From Salvator merianae (lineage: Eukaryota; Chordata; Lepidosauria; Squamata; Teiidae): 64,000 nt of DNA. How positions within the stretch are numbered: position 1 is the first letter of the stretch; each line of letters opens with the position of its first letter. Below the pieces are notes generated by a model. The model was not told the origin of the DNA. It saw only the letters and a list, made by a program, of their open reading frames with translations, and searched no databases. The stretch is from positions 3,615,110 through 3,679,109 of the forward strand of contig QVOM02000057.1 of the NCBI GenBank assembly GCA_003586115.2. Direction: 5' to 3'. The position numbers and the translations under genes were made by a program. Below are positions 10,917-20,370 of the stretch, piece after piece.

Positions 10917-12794
10917 GACACTGGACAGATGTAGGGAGAAACCGAGTGGACACAGGTATATTTTTTTTCTTCCAAGAGAAAGAATTTTTTCTCCGATTCC
11001 ATAGGAGCAGTTTCTTCAGGGATACTTTTTCTCCAGCCAGAAGATATCTTTTCAGTTCAGATCAACCCATAGCAAAAGCAACTGTGTTAGCTGCTAAGAA
11101 TTCTGCATCCTTCACTGTTCCACAGATATAACATCTGTCTGGGATCCAGCAATCCCATTCTCTATGGACTTTGCACAACTTCCAGTAGCCCCAACTAATC
11201 TGGAGAGGATGGGCATAGAGAGTCCAACAAGATTAGACACAAAGTCATCCCTCAGTATAGGCCAGTATTCAGTTCCACACAATGGCATCTGTCCTCAAGC
11301 GTGCATCTATTGACGGAGGTAAAAAATGGCACTCTCACTGGCAAACCCTCCCGAAAACGGCATCACAAATCTTGGAGTCCCCCAAATCCTCATCTGTGAA
11401 CGCGTAAACCGTGTGGTTTCTAACACTGCAAGCAAGTACAGGGACAGGGTTAGGAATAAAGCTAGGTGGAAATATTTTTGCCTACCCCGCTTCTCCCAAC
11501 GGCCTGCTATTTTGGCAGAAGGATGTTTGTGCAGCTGTGTTATTTTTGAGGGAGGGGTCCGGGTGCGTGTGTGGGAGACAAAAATGTCATGGACGCCTTC
11601 CCACCAATTTGGACTGGGATTTCGTGGAAAAGTGTGTGTGAGCGTGTGTATGGAATTACACAGAGTTGGTGGTCTGAGAAAGAACTTCCAGAGATTCTGT
11701 ATCTGGACTGAAATTTTGGAGACTGTATACAGCTGTCCCTCAAAGTTCACACTTCAGTATTAGCCAGTTGCGTGTACCTATGACTGTAGAATTGAGTTGG
11801 GTCTTGGTATCCATGGCCTGTACATGCACGCAGCAAGCTTTGTTAGGCAAGAGGGATTTAAAACATCTACCTTTGAGGCATTCTGAGTTCTGGAACTGCT
11901 TACACTTCTAAATTGTCACACTTTCGAGCCATGGTCCTGCTGATTTTATTCAGTTGTGAATTTGGCAGTGTTGATTTTGGCACGTCTGAGAGAGTCCAGG
12001 ACACTTGCAAATCAGTTTCATCTATTCGGCAATGACTCTTGTGGTCTCGGGAGGCATTAGAAGCAAGTCGTATCACCTTCCTATGTTTTTGTGTGTGGAA
12101 TTTTTCAGAAAGGACTCACCCAGCCCTCATTTTCCCACAGGACATAATACGGGTGAATTTGGAATTAATGATGTTTTCTGGGAACCTAACCCTGATGAAT
12201 AACAAAATTCAGCTGAATGCTATTGTTTTGCAAAGGGGTGAAGGTTTGGGACAGATGTTGGTCTGGATGCAGCCTTATTTTGGAATATCCAAATACAGCG
12301 GAATAAGTAAGCAATACCTGGATGCACCCTATGGGGGGGGGTCACGCCCCGACACCCATTTTGAAGCCCAGGACCTCCCTTAAGGGACCCCACAGTCTCT
12401 CTCGCCTTGTTTCTCCTCTGTGGGAAGCGTTGGAGGAAGCCAAGAAGAGAACGAGAGAGAGAGAGAGAGATCAAAATAACAACAGCAACAATACTAAATA
12501 GCAACAGTACTAACAGTAATCATGGAACATTTTCCGGTGGCTCCATCTCAGCCCCAGGCCCTGCCGTCCCCAAAGGGCGCCCCCCACCCAAGCCCCCCCT
12601 TCGGCCTGAACGGCAACAGTAATCATAGTCACAGTGACGGTGGCGGCATTTTCCGGCCCCGGCTCCGTCCCGGTCGCCCGGCGTCTGCCTTCTGCAAAAG
12701 GGACCCCCCCCCCGAACCCACTCCCGCCCCACTCCGGCCCGCCCCCGGCTCGGCCTGCGCTCAAGCAGCGCCACCACCCCCCGCCCCGGCCGAT

Positions 12795-12936
12795 NNNNNN
12801 NNNNNNNNNNNNNNNNNNNNNNNNNNNNNNNNNNNNNNNNNNNNNNNNNNNNNNNNNNNNNNNNNNNNNNNNNNNNNNNNNNNNNNNNNNNNNNNNNNNN
12901 NNNNNNNNNNNNNNNNNNNNNNNNNNNNNNNNNNNN
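12795..12936. other. Assembly gap (142 N) in the promoter block
   Basis: Runs of N between CCGGCCGAT and CCTCCCTCCTTCC. The flanks are GC-rich and CCTCC-rich, the usual cause of short-read dropout. The missing part may include the transcription start. Confidence 1.
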
Positions 12937-12969
12937 CCTCCCTCCTTCCCTCCCTCCTTCCCCCGCCCA

Positions 12970-13308
12970 CCCCGTCGGCCAGCAGGCAGCAGCTGGAGCT
13001 GAGAGGCAGCCAGCGCAGCGTTGGCCGTCTCGGTGGGAGCGCGCCGTCCGTCCATTCGTCCGGGCCCGCCCGCCCGCCCGCCTGCCAGGCCGCCGGCCAG
13101 CCAGCCAGGGCGCACGGAGCGCGGCGCGGCGCGGCGCAGCGATGGTGGTGGCGGCGGCGGCGGCCAAAGGCGCGCGGCGAGGCGGCGTCGGGCAAGGGCG
13201 CCCGGGCGCCTCCGAGGCGCGGGGCTCCGAGGCGTAGCCACCGCCGCCGACGGGGCCGGAGGACGATGGGCAGCGGCGGGCAGCGGCGCCCGCAGGCGGC
13301 TCCTTAAG
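12970..13308 (+). other. ATP8B2: ATP8B2 non-coding first exon (5' UTR), start uncertain
   Basis: The 3' boundary is the donor CCTTAAG|GTGAGCGC (GT at 13309-13310). It would join the acceptor at 20301-20302. The 5' end is unknown; the given start is arbitrary after the gap. Two short upstream open frames lie within it: ATG 13142 to TAG 13237 (31 codons) and ATG 13266 to TAA 13307 (13 codons), the second stopping just before the splice site. Confidence 0.6.
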
Positions 13309-14651
13309 GTGAGCGCGGCTCTCCCCCCCCCTCCGGGATCGGGGTGGGGGATGCTGGACGGCCGGGGGGGGAACCTCCCCTTTCCCCTCCCCCCTCCCTG
13401 GCATTCGGGGTGCGAGGGGGTGCTGGAAGGCCTGGGCGATCTCCCCTTCCTGTGTCCCCCCTTTCTGTTCTGTGGATTTGGTTGGAGGGGATAAATATGG
13501 GAGAGCCCCCTCCCCGCTCCTGCATCTGGTAAGTAACTTTTTTTTGGGTGGGGGCCGAGCGGCCTCCTTTTAAGTTGAAAGGTTTCGAGGGTCTTAGGGG
13601 GGAGATATTGGCCGACTTCTCCTCCTCCCCTCCCCTGCTACCTTGGGGGGGGCGGTGAATGTGTGGGACATCTCCCCCCCCCAGCGCTTCTTAGTTAACA
13701 ACTTTTCCCAGGGCTGCTTCGGGTTGCTTTACACGGAAGGATTTTTGTGTGTAGGGGAGATTTATTCCCTCTAATCGCGTCTAACCCCTCAGACTTTATT
13801 TGATGTGCTTTGGTGGGGGGGAAAGGTGCATTTTGAGGACCCTTCCCCGCCTCCTTTGCGAAAATAATGTCCCGTGTGGCCTTTTGATTCGCTTTATTAA
13901 GCTGAAGGATTTCCTGAGGGGGGGGGGTTTCTTCCCCACCCCATCCGCCGCCTTCCCCTGACCAAGGCTGCCGGGTTCTCGCTCTTTCCTTGGATATATG
14001 CGTGTGCTGAAGCTGGGAAGGGCAGACAGCTTTGGACACGTCTGTATTTTCTTTTTTCCAGGTTGTGCTTTTGTCGGGGGGGGTGGAGGTTCGATTGGGG
14101 GAGGACCCCCTTCCCCCTCCCTTTTGTTCCCTCCCAGTTTCCTCTGATTAAACCCTGTAAAATGTAAGCAGGGAGGTGGATTTGGGTGCTACTCCTCTTA
14201 AGCGATAACTTCGCTTTCTACCTCGCTTGTGTCGTTCGTAAGTTGTGGATTTCCCATGGGGGGGGGAGCTCCTGGAGGTTAGCCCCTTCCTCTCAACCAG
14301 TATTTTGGCTTATTGGCTCCCTTCAGGGATTCATGATGCATTGGAAGAGGGGCTGAGTGGGAAGCCCCCCCCCCGCCACAACAAGCAACTTTGATGCCCT
14401 TCCCTTCAAACTGTGGAGGAGATGGGGGGGGGGGAGATTTTGGGAAGGGCTCTGGGAAGTCTTTGCCAAATAGGTATTTGGAAGGAGGTGGGGTGCAAAT
14501 GGACTGTTGGTAAAACAGTCTTCTCCCTTCTCTTGGTCCCTTCTCTTCTAAGTTGTGGATTTTGGGGAGAGGGGGCTGCTAGGGGGGAATTTCTCCCCCC
14601 CCCATTAGATGACTCCTGAACTGTGGGTTAAGGCCCACAATAGGTATAAAC

Positions 14652-14984
14652 TCTTGTTGTTGTTGGGTACCACTGAGTTGTGGCTGACTCCTGGTTGACT
14701 GCATGGGCCTCTGTATGCAGTTTTCTTGGCAGGGATACAGAAGTGGTTTGCCATTGCCTACTTCTGGGGAGAGGCTAGGGATTGAACCGGTGACCCTCTG
14801 TTTTCCAGGCGCTTTGCTCTACCACGGAGCTTTGACTGCTCCATGGGCCCCTCTGTGCAGTTTTCTTGGCAGCGATGCAGAAGTGGTTTGCCATTGCCTA
14901 CTTCTGGGGAGAGACTGGGGATTGAACCGGTGACCCTCTGTTTTCCAGGCAGTTTGCTCTACCACTGGGCTACAGCTGCTCCCA
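14652..14984 (-). repeat. tRNA-derived SINE, head-to-tail dimer
   Basis: Two units (about 14652-14842 and 14843-14984), each with TTTTCTTGGCAG, GTGGTTTGCCATTGCC, GGGGATTGAACCGGTGACCC (B box on the - strand) and a degenerate A box. The GTTGTTGTTGGGTACC tail is present once, at 14653. Confidence 0.85.
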
Positions 14985-15169
14985 TCTAAACTCTGTGTAC
15001 CCATATACAGAAGGTGAAAGGGGGTGTCATGTTTGGAGGTTTTTTCAGAAGAAGCTTTCCTGCATCCTCGATTCTTTTGCCCACAGCTGAGGGTTTGGGA
15101 AGGGGAAGGGCACTGAGCAGGCTGGATTTTGGAAGGGGCACTCTCGATAAGTTCTTTTGCTGTTCCTGT

Positions 15170-15306
15170 TTGGTACCATCTGGCTGCCCCGGCGTGGAGA
15201 CTTCTGGGAGGCTTTCTTGACAAGAGGAGCAGAAATGACTTGCTATTTCCCTTTCTGGGGCTTGAACCCGCGACCCAACTCCGATCTTGACCTGCAGCCA
15301 CTCCCT
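15170..15306 (-). repeat. Degraded tRNA-derived SINE
   Basis: GGTACCATCTGGCTGCC, TTTCTTGACAAGAGGAGCAG, ATGACTTGCTATTTCC, GGGGCTTGAACCCGCGACCC and GACCTGCAGCCACTCCC follow the SINE layout with many changes. Confidence 0.65.
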
Positions 15307-15488
15307 GGGGATTTGTTAGTTTTGCATCTTCCTCGGTTGTTCTTCCCACCCTTGCGGGCACAGCCGGGGATGCTCTGAGACCTCCCATGGCAGAGGGAAG
15401 CCCAGTTCCCAGGAGTTCACTTAAGGACAGCTCGATCTCATTTTCTCTTGACTCCAGTTGGAATGGATTTCCCAAATTCGGGATCTTA

Positions 15489-15885
15489 TTCCCAGCTGCC
15501 TCCGGGCTGGAGAGACAGGCAGGAGGTTTTGCCTTCATCTTCTGCTTGAGATGTCCGGAAGCAATTGGTGGGCCACTGTGTGGGACAGGATGCTGGACTA
15601 GAGGGGCCGTGGCCTGACCCCGCAGGGCTCCTCTTAATTCGTGGAGGACAGGTGTCTCAATGGCTGCTAGAATGGATGCCCAGGTACCACCTATAGGGTG
15701 GAGAGACAGGCAGGAGGCCTCTAAGGGCCATTTTCAGGGAGCTGAGAGCAGGTGAAGGTTTTGCCTTCGTCTTCTGCTTGAGATGCCCAGAAAGAACTGG
15801 TGGGCCGCTGTGTGAGACGGGATGCTGGACTAGATGGGCCGTGGCCTCATCCAGCAGGGCTCTTCTTAGGTTCTTAGGTTCTCTG
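15489..15885 (-). repeat. CATCTAGTCCAGCATCC-type repeat, two copies in tandem
   Basis: A partial copy (15489-15638) is directly followed by a second (15640-15885). Both contain TCTTCTGCTTGAGATG and GACTAGATGGGCCGTGGCC-like blocks. Confidence 0.85.
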
Positions 15886-16934
15886 TTAGATTGTGGCAGC
15901 CCAACCCTCTCTCTTTCCCGTTCCCCCTCTGCCGAAATGGACCTGCACCCCCTCTGCTGCCTCTTGCCCCCTTGCCAGGGCGGGCGAGCAAATCTCCTCA
16001 TCTTCCTGGCCCGCTCTGGATGCAGAAGAGCCTCTCCCGAAAGACAGAAACCTTTTTCCGCCTTCTCCGTCTTCTTCCTCTCCCCCCCACCCGACTTCCC
16101 CAGATCCTGCTGCTGGGAAACCTCCTCTCCCCTTTTTGCCTGATGTAACTCTGCCACCCCCGCCTCCTCGACTCCCGCAACCCCTTTCCTCCTCCCCCCC
16201 TCCCGCCAGGGCCCCTCCCTCCCCTACTGCGGCCGCCTGAGTCTCTGAGCCTCACTACCAGGGGGGCCTTCAGCATCCCTTCCTTTCTCCCCCTTTCCGG
16301 CGACTCTGGTACCCTGATCCCGGCCTTCAGCAGCTCCCGGAGCCTGCTGCGTGGTGTCCCCGGCCCTTGCTCTCTTCTGGGGCCTCCTGGATCTCTTCCT
16401 TCCCAGGGCCCTGGCCCTCTGCCTCCTCCCCAAGTGCTGAAGCCTGGCGACGGTTTCCCTGCTGGCCTCCATCGCTCCTTTCCCCCAGGGCCTGCATTCC
16501 GCCTTGCCAACGCTTTCCTCCCTTGGCACGGCGCCCTCCCCTTTCCAGATGTGGCTGCCAGGAGCCGACGCCTGCTGCTTCCGTGTCATCTTGGAGCCGG
16601 GCCTTCTGGACGCTGGAGCGCCCAGCAGCTGCCTGCATCCGCCCTCGCTCCCTCCCTCCCTCCTGCCCTCCCCGGCTGTTTTTTTCCGCTCCCAATCTCA
16701 ATCTCTTCCAGATCTTCAAAAGTGCCAGCTTGGCACTAGGCAGGCGCTGGGAGCAAGGCAGAGACCGAGTGGGCACCGTGCAGCTTTGAGCTAGACGTCA
16801 TTTTGGGGTGGCTCTTCCCTAAGCGTTTCTCTCCTTCCTGCCTGCTTTGCTAGAACCACTTAGCTCCGTGCATTTCACCCAAATCTGCTGCCCTCCCTGT
16901 GTCTTGAAGTACAGCTTCCATCTCCAGCTCTCTA

Positions 16935-17165
16935 GGACTGCAGCTCCAGCAGCCCAGCATTGATGGACTGCAACTCCCAGCAGCCCCCTGCCGGCACTGA
17001 TGGACTCCAAATCCCATCAGCCCCCTGCCAGCATTGATGGACTCCCAACTCCATGAGCCCCTGCCAGCAATGATGGACTGCAACTCCCATCAACCTCTTG
17101 CCAACATTGATGGACTCCAACTCCCATCAGCCCCCTGCCAGCATTGATGGACTTCGACTCCCAAT
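16935..17165. repeat. Tandem repeat, about 41-bp unit, five to six copies
   Basis: Units of the form TGATGGACTGCAACTCCCA followed by TCAGCCCCCTGCCAGCAT. The CAACTCCCA core resembles the ACTACAACTCCCA motif bound by ZNF143/THAP11 in vertebrates (known motif; binding here is inference). It lies in ATP8B2 intron 1. Confidence 0.8.
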
Positions 17166-17459
17166 AGACTCAGCCAGTGAGCCCTGGGGACGTGCTGTTA
17201 AACTGGCTGAAGCTGTGTCAGACTTTTTTGGATCTTTCATCTTTTCTCTCTTGGGATCTCCCGAAGGATTTTGGAGAGAAGCAACAACACCGTAGTTCAT
17301 GTGGGCATGGAGTATAACTCCCTGCCTCCTTATTTTCAATGAATTTAGCTTTTTGGTCATGATCCAGGTGTCTGAGAAAGAAAGAAAAAAAAAGGGTTCC
17401 CTGAAGATTGGCTGTTCTCAGCATCCATGCCTAGCAAAAGCATGCAAAGCATTGAGATC

Positions 17460-17800
17460 TCAAGGAGAGGGCCTTCTTGTAGTTCCTCCTTTCTCAGAGG
17501 CGCAAAGGGCAGGGGCACACAACAGGGCCTTCTCCGTGGTGGCCCTCAGACTTTGGAACAGCCTCCTTCCAACATTATACGGTTTTCAGCGCCTGGATAA
17601 AAGCATACCGCCTCACCCAGGCTTTTGACGCTTAGCTTCCTCTCAGCGCTGTCCTGCCGGGCAGGGGGGGATGGTTATATTTTAAAGATATTTTAAGAAT
17701 ACGTATTTTACGTTTTTATTATTGTGACCCACCGTGGGACCTTTTGGTGAAGGGCAGAATGTAGGGTTCTGGGTGAGGGCAAAAGGCACAAACCTGTAGC
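17460..17800 (+). repeat. CR1/L2-like LINE 3' end
   Basis: Reads [20 protein letters not shown] then RLDKSIPPHPGF, the reverse-transcriptase tail, followed by the TTTTATTATTGTGACCCACC 3' UTR wording shared with 27240-27605. Confidence 0.75.
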
Positions 17801-19249
17801 CCTTGTCCATTGCAGAAAACATCAGATGGTGGATGGTGAAAACTACTTTGTTCTTCCCCGGAAAACCTCCGGGTGCGTGTGGTTTTTACAAGAACTAAGT
17901 GTTGGTTGAAGAGATCGTGTCGGCTGTGGGAATGGAGTTTGTGTGGCAGGAGGAAACTCTGCCACCCGCCCTAACAAAAGTAGTTCCAGGGCCTTTTTGG
18001 TCAAAGAAATTAACCTGTTTTGAACTTTCTTTCTATTTTTAAGCTCGGGGATTGTTTATAAGACCCGCTTAGGGCAGTGGTTTCCTGTCCCTCCAATAAT
18101 AAACTGGACAGGATAGATAAATATATTGCTTTCTGTTTTTCCCCTCTTGTATCACAGTTTTGCTGCCTGGTTGCGGCTTCTAGCAAAGGACTCTGGGCAA
18201 AAAGTTTTGTTGATCACCTTTGGTGTCCAGGAATTGGTTCCAAGCGACTACACAGTAGAGTTTTTAAAGTTTGGAACTTGAGGCTGCCGAAGTGCTAGCA
18301 AAGAGTCAATCATATTAAGGGAAGAGAACAATTCAAGATATACAAATGCATTATTCAGTCTACTAGAGATTTGTGGATGTTTGTGACTGGAATTTGGGTG
18401 AATAAGAAATCATGTTCCCCATTAAATATGTAAATGCTTAAGCACTGTATGCATTCTTTTTAAGAGAAACTGAATCTCTCTCTGTTCTATGGCAATATCA
18501 TTTGCAATGAAAAAGAAAATCGGATCTCCTTTAGTTCTGTGTAAAAGATGTAACAATAAGTGGTTTACCTTAAAAAAAGATACAGTTTAACATTGAAATT
18601 TAACATTTACCCCTTTTTTTTTTTAAAAAAAAAAAAGACTCTTTTTTACCCTATTAAACTACGCTGAGAAACTGACACATTGTAGACATCAGATAAATGC
18701 CTTCATTTTTTTAAATGGTTGATTTTATGCTGCGTTGTTATCATGCTCTTGTTCTTTTGCGATTCAATAGCTTTTTGTGGTATGTAATACTGTTGCAGTT
18801 GTTATCTTTGTTGGTTCTATTTGACCAAAATAGATTCTATCTATCTTTTTTTTTTTTTAAAAAAAGAACTTTGAGGAAGCCTCAGCAATTAGCTTCACAG
18901 AAATCAATGGTTGAAGGTGGCATTTTCACTTGCTGATCTAAATCTTGATTTAAATCAATGCAACCTGCTATTATGCTGACTTTTTAAGTGCTGTTGCCTT
19001 CATAAAACATGGCAAGGAATTATATGAAATCCAGGGCCAGCCCAAATGAATTCCTATGAACCTCGGTCAGTCTGGCCAAGGGCAAAGAATTATGGGCAAT
19101 GTAGTTTGGCAACATCTGGAGGCCTACTCATGAGTCACAGGCTTTAAATAAACAAAGGAGTTTTGCTTTTCTTTATCTTTTTTTTTAAAGTAGCCCTTTC
19201 AAAAATTGACTGAGCTGTCTGCAGCAGAGTGTTCAGACTTAGCAAGAGT

Positions 19250-19315
19250 TTGGAAAGGCAGCGTGGCCTAGGGGCTTGCGTGTCAGACTAGGAACTAAGG
19301 CTTGTGTCTGCACTG
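19250..19315 (+). repeat. Second tRNA-derived SINE family, head fragment
   Basis: GGCAGCGTGGCCTAGGGG followed by GTGTCAGACTAGGAAC resembles the GTGGTGTAGTGGTTAGAG heads of common squamate SINEs. Related fragments are at 40552-40640 and 51040-51085. Confidence 0.5.
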
Positions 19316-19479
19316 GCAGCAGCCTCCAAGGGGCGTTGAACTGGGCTAAGGTGTGAAAATGGAAGAGGAAGTAAGTGATGCTAAGAGTAACACATTGGTC
19401 TGTGATGAAGACGAGCAGTTGTCTTCAAGTGCACAAGCATCCTTAGGACATTCGCTTTGTTTGGGTAAGGTCTACAGGC

Positions 19480-19975
19480 CTAATTCTGCATGATGTGCCT
19501 TATATTATGCTCTGCTGGACCGATCCTGGGTCAGAATTGGATCGAGTGATCTGGCCCAGGATCGGCTGGCGACCCGTGCCAAGGGTGGTCCACATTGTGG
19601 ATGGCTCACCTTGGCGCAACCCAGCTTCTAAAATTGTCAGCCAGGGCTGTTTTACCCAGGCTGAAATGGTCCTGGGCTGCTCAGTCCCAGTAGACCGGAT
19701 TAGTCACCCGTGCAGTGTCCGCACACAAGCGGATGTTCCAGAACATCATCTTGGAATACTGCATGGACTGCTTAGTGGTGGCCCACAGTTGGTGCAGGCT
19801 ACAGTGCCATTTCCATACCACAGCCAGTCCAGTGCCTCATCCCATGTGGGCCCAGTGTTCTACCAAGAACTGTGGTCTTTTTGTAGACCGGTCTGCAGGA
19901 TGGACACAGCATTCCAGCGATGCTGCTTACCCAGTCTACCAGCCCAGTGTGGACACAGCCTAGTTGCCTTGAGCA
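19480..19975. repeat. Possible non-autonomous DNA-element relic
   Basis: A block with internal partial inverted repeats (CCGATCCTGGGTCAGAAT with GGCCCAGGATCGG; TAGACCGG occurs at both 19690 and 19890). No transposase frame. Weakly supported. Confidence 0.3.
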
Positions 19976-20302
19976 AACCTGGTGTCGGATTCTCTCCAAG
20001 GGGTTGTTATTTGAACAGCCTGCTGATTTCTATAGCTTCCCCTCTTTAAGGCCATGATCTGTCTCTGAGTTCCGCTGTATATAGATGTTGATTGTGCTTT
20101 CCCGGAAAGGACTGTAGGACATAAGTTTGGGGCTTAACTACCTGACAGAAAGCTGGCTTCAGTCTGTAGATAAATACGGTGGTAAGACAGAGAGATTTGC
20201 TGGAATGCCAGAGAGGGCAATAGGCCTTGTTAGCTCCAACGCGCATTTGTTGTACCATTGCTTTGGTATTAATTTCCTCCTTTTCTTCTTCTGCCGTTCC
20301 AG

Positions 20303-20370
20303 CAACTCCCATGGGCCTGATCAGCTGTTGGCGAATGCCATGGAACTTTGTGCTAAGAAACGCCCCCCAG
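20303..20370 (+). CDS. ATP8B2: ATP8B2 exon with upstream start codon (coding 20340-20370)
   Basis: Acceptor TTCTGCCGTTCCAG ends at 20302; donor GTAAGA at 20371. ATG at 20340 in GCCATGG context (a strong Kozak match) encodes [10 protein letters not shown] and ends in phase 1. Bases 20303-20339 are 5' UTR. Two ATGs (20311 and 20335) in another frame precede the chosen start and overlap it. The upstream frame of the chosen start stays open into the intron, so an N-terminal extension cannot be fully excluded. Confidence 0.85.

Larger units (their letters stand above)
8361..12500. other. Intergenic DNA between AQP10 and the ATP8B2 promoter
   Basis: No exon with convincing splice sites and family match is seen. 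It holds a degraded SINE (9010-9140), a small minisatellite (9218-9285), a CATCTAGTCC-type repeat (10598-10916) and a GA microsatellite at about 12450-12468. The rest is unassigned. Confidence 0.5.
12520..13340 (+). promoter_or_regulatory. ATP8B2 CpG-rich promoter region
   Basis: A block very rich in G, C and CpG with GC-box-like CCCCGCCC runs, and no TATA box near the proposed first exon. It directly precedes a strong donor (AAG|GTGAGC at 13309) and lies upstream of ATP8B2. The transcription start cannot be placed from sequence alone, and 142 bases inside the block are unknown (N). The open frames over this block on both strands are GC-driven and not genes. Confidence 0.7.
13311..20302 (+). 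other. ATP8B2 intron 1
   Basis: About 7 kb without a recognisable coding exon. G-run-rich near the start (13311-14620), then SINE and CATCTAGTCC-type repeats, a pyrimidine-rich GC block (about 15890-16700), a tandem repeat (16935-17165), a LINE tail (17460-17800), AT-rich DNA (18000-19200) and a possible DNA-element relic (about 19480-19970). Confidence 0.6.

Noticed and set aside
12510..13525. Long Pro/Arg/Ala-rich open frames on both strands around the N gap
   Set aside because: GC-rich promoter DNA lacks stop codons, and the frames run through unknown bases. No family motif.
14819..15538. 239-codon open frame on the - strand
   Set aside because: Runs through two SINE copies and unique intron DNA; no conserved protein.
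15890..16790. Overlapping long open frames in a GC- and pyrimidine-rich block of intron 1
   Set aside because: Compositional; frames are open on both strands and the products are low-complexity Arg/Gly or Pro/Ser runs.
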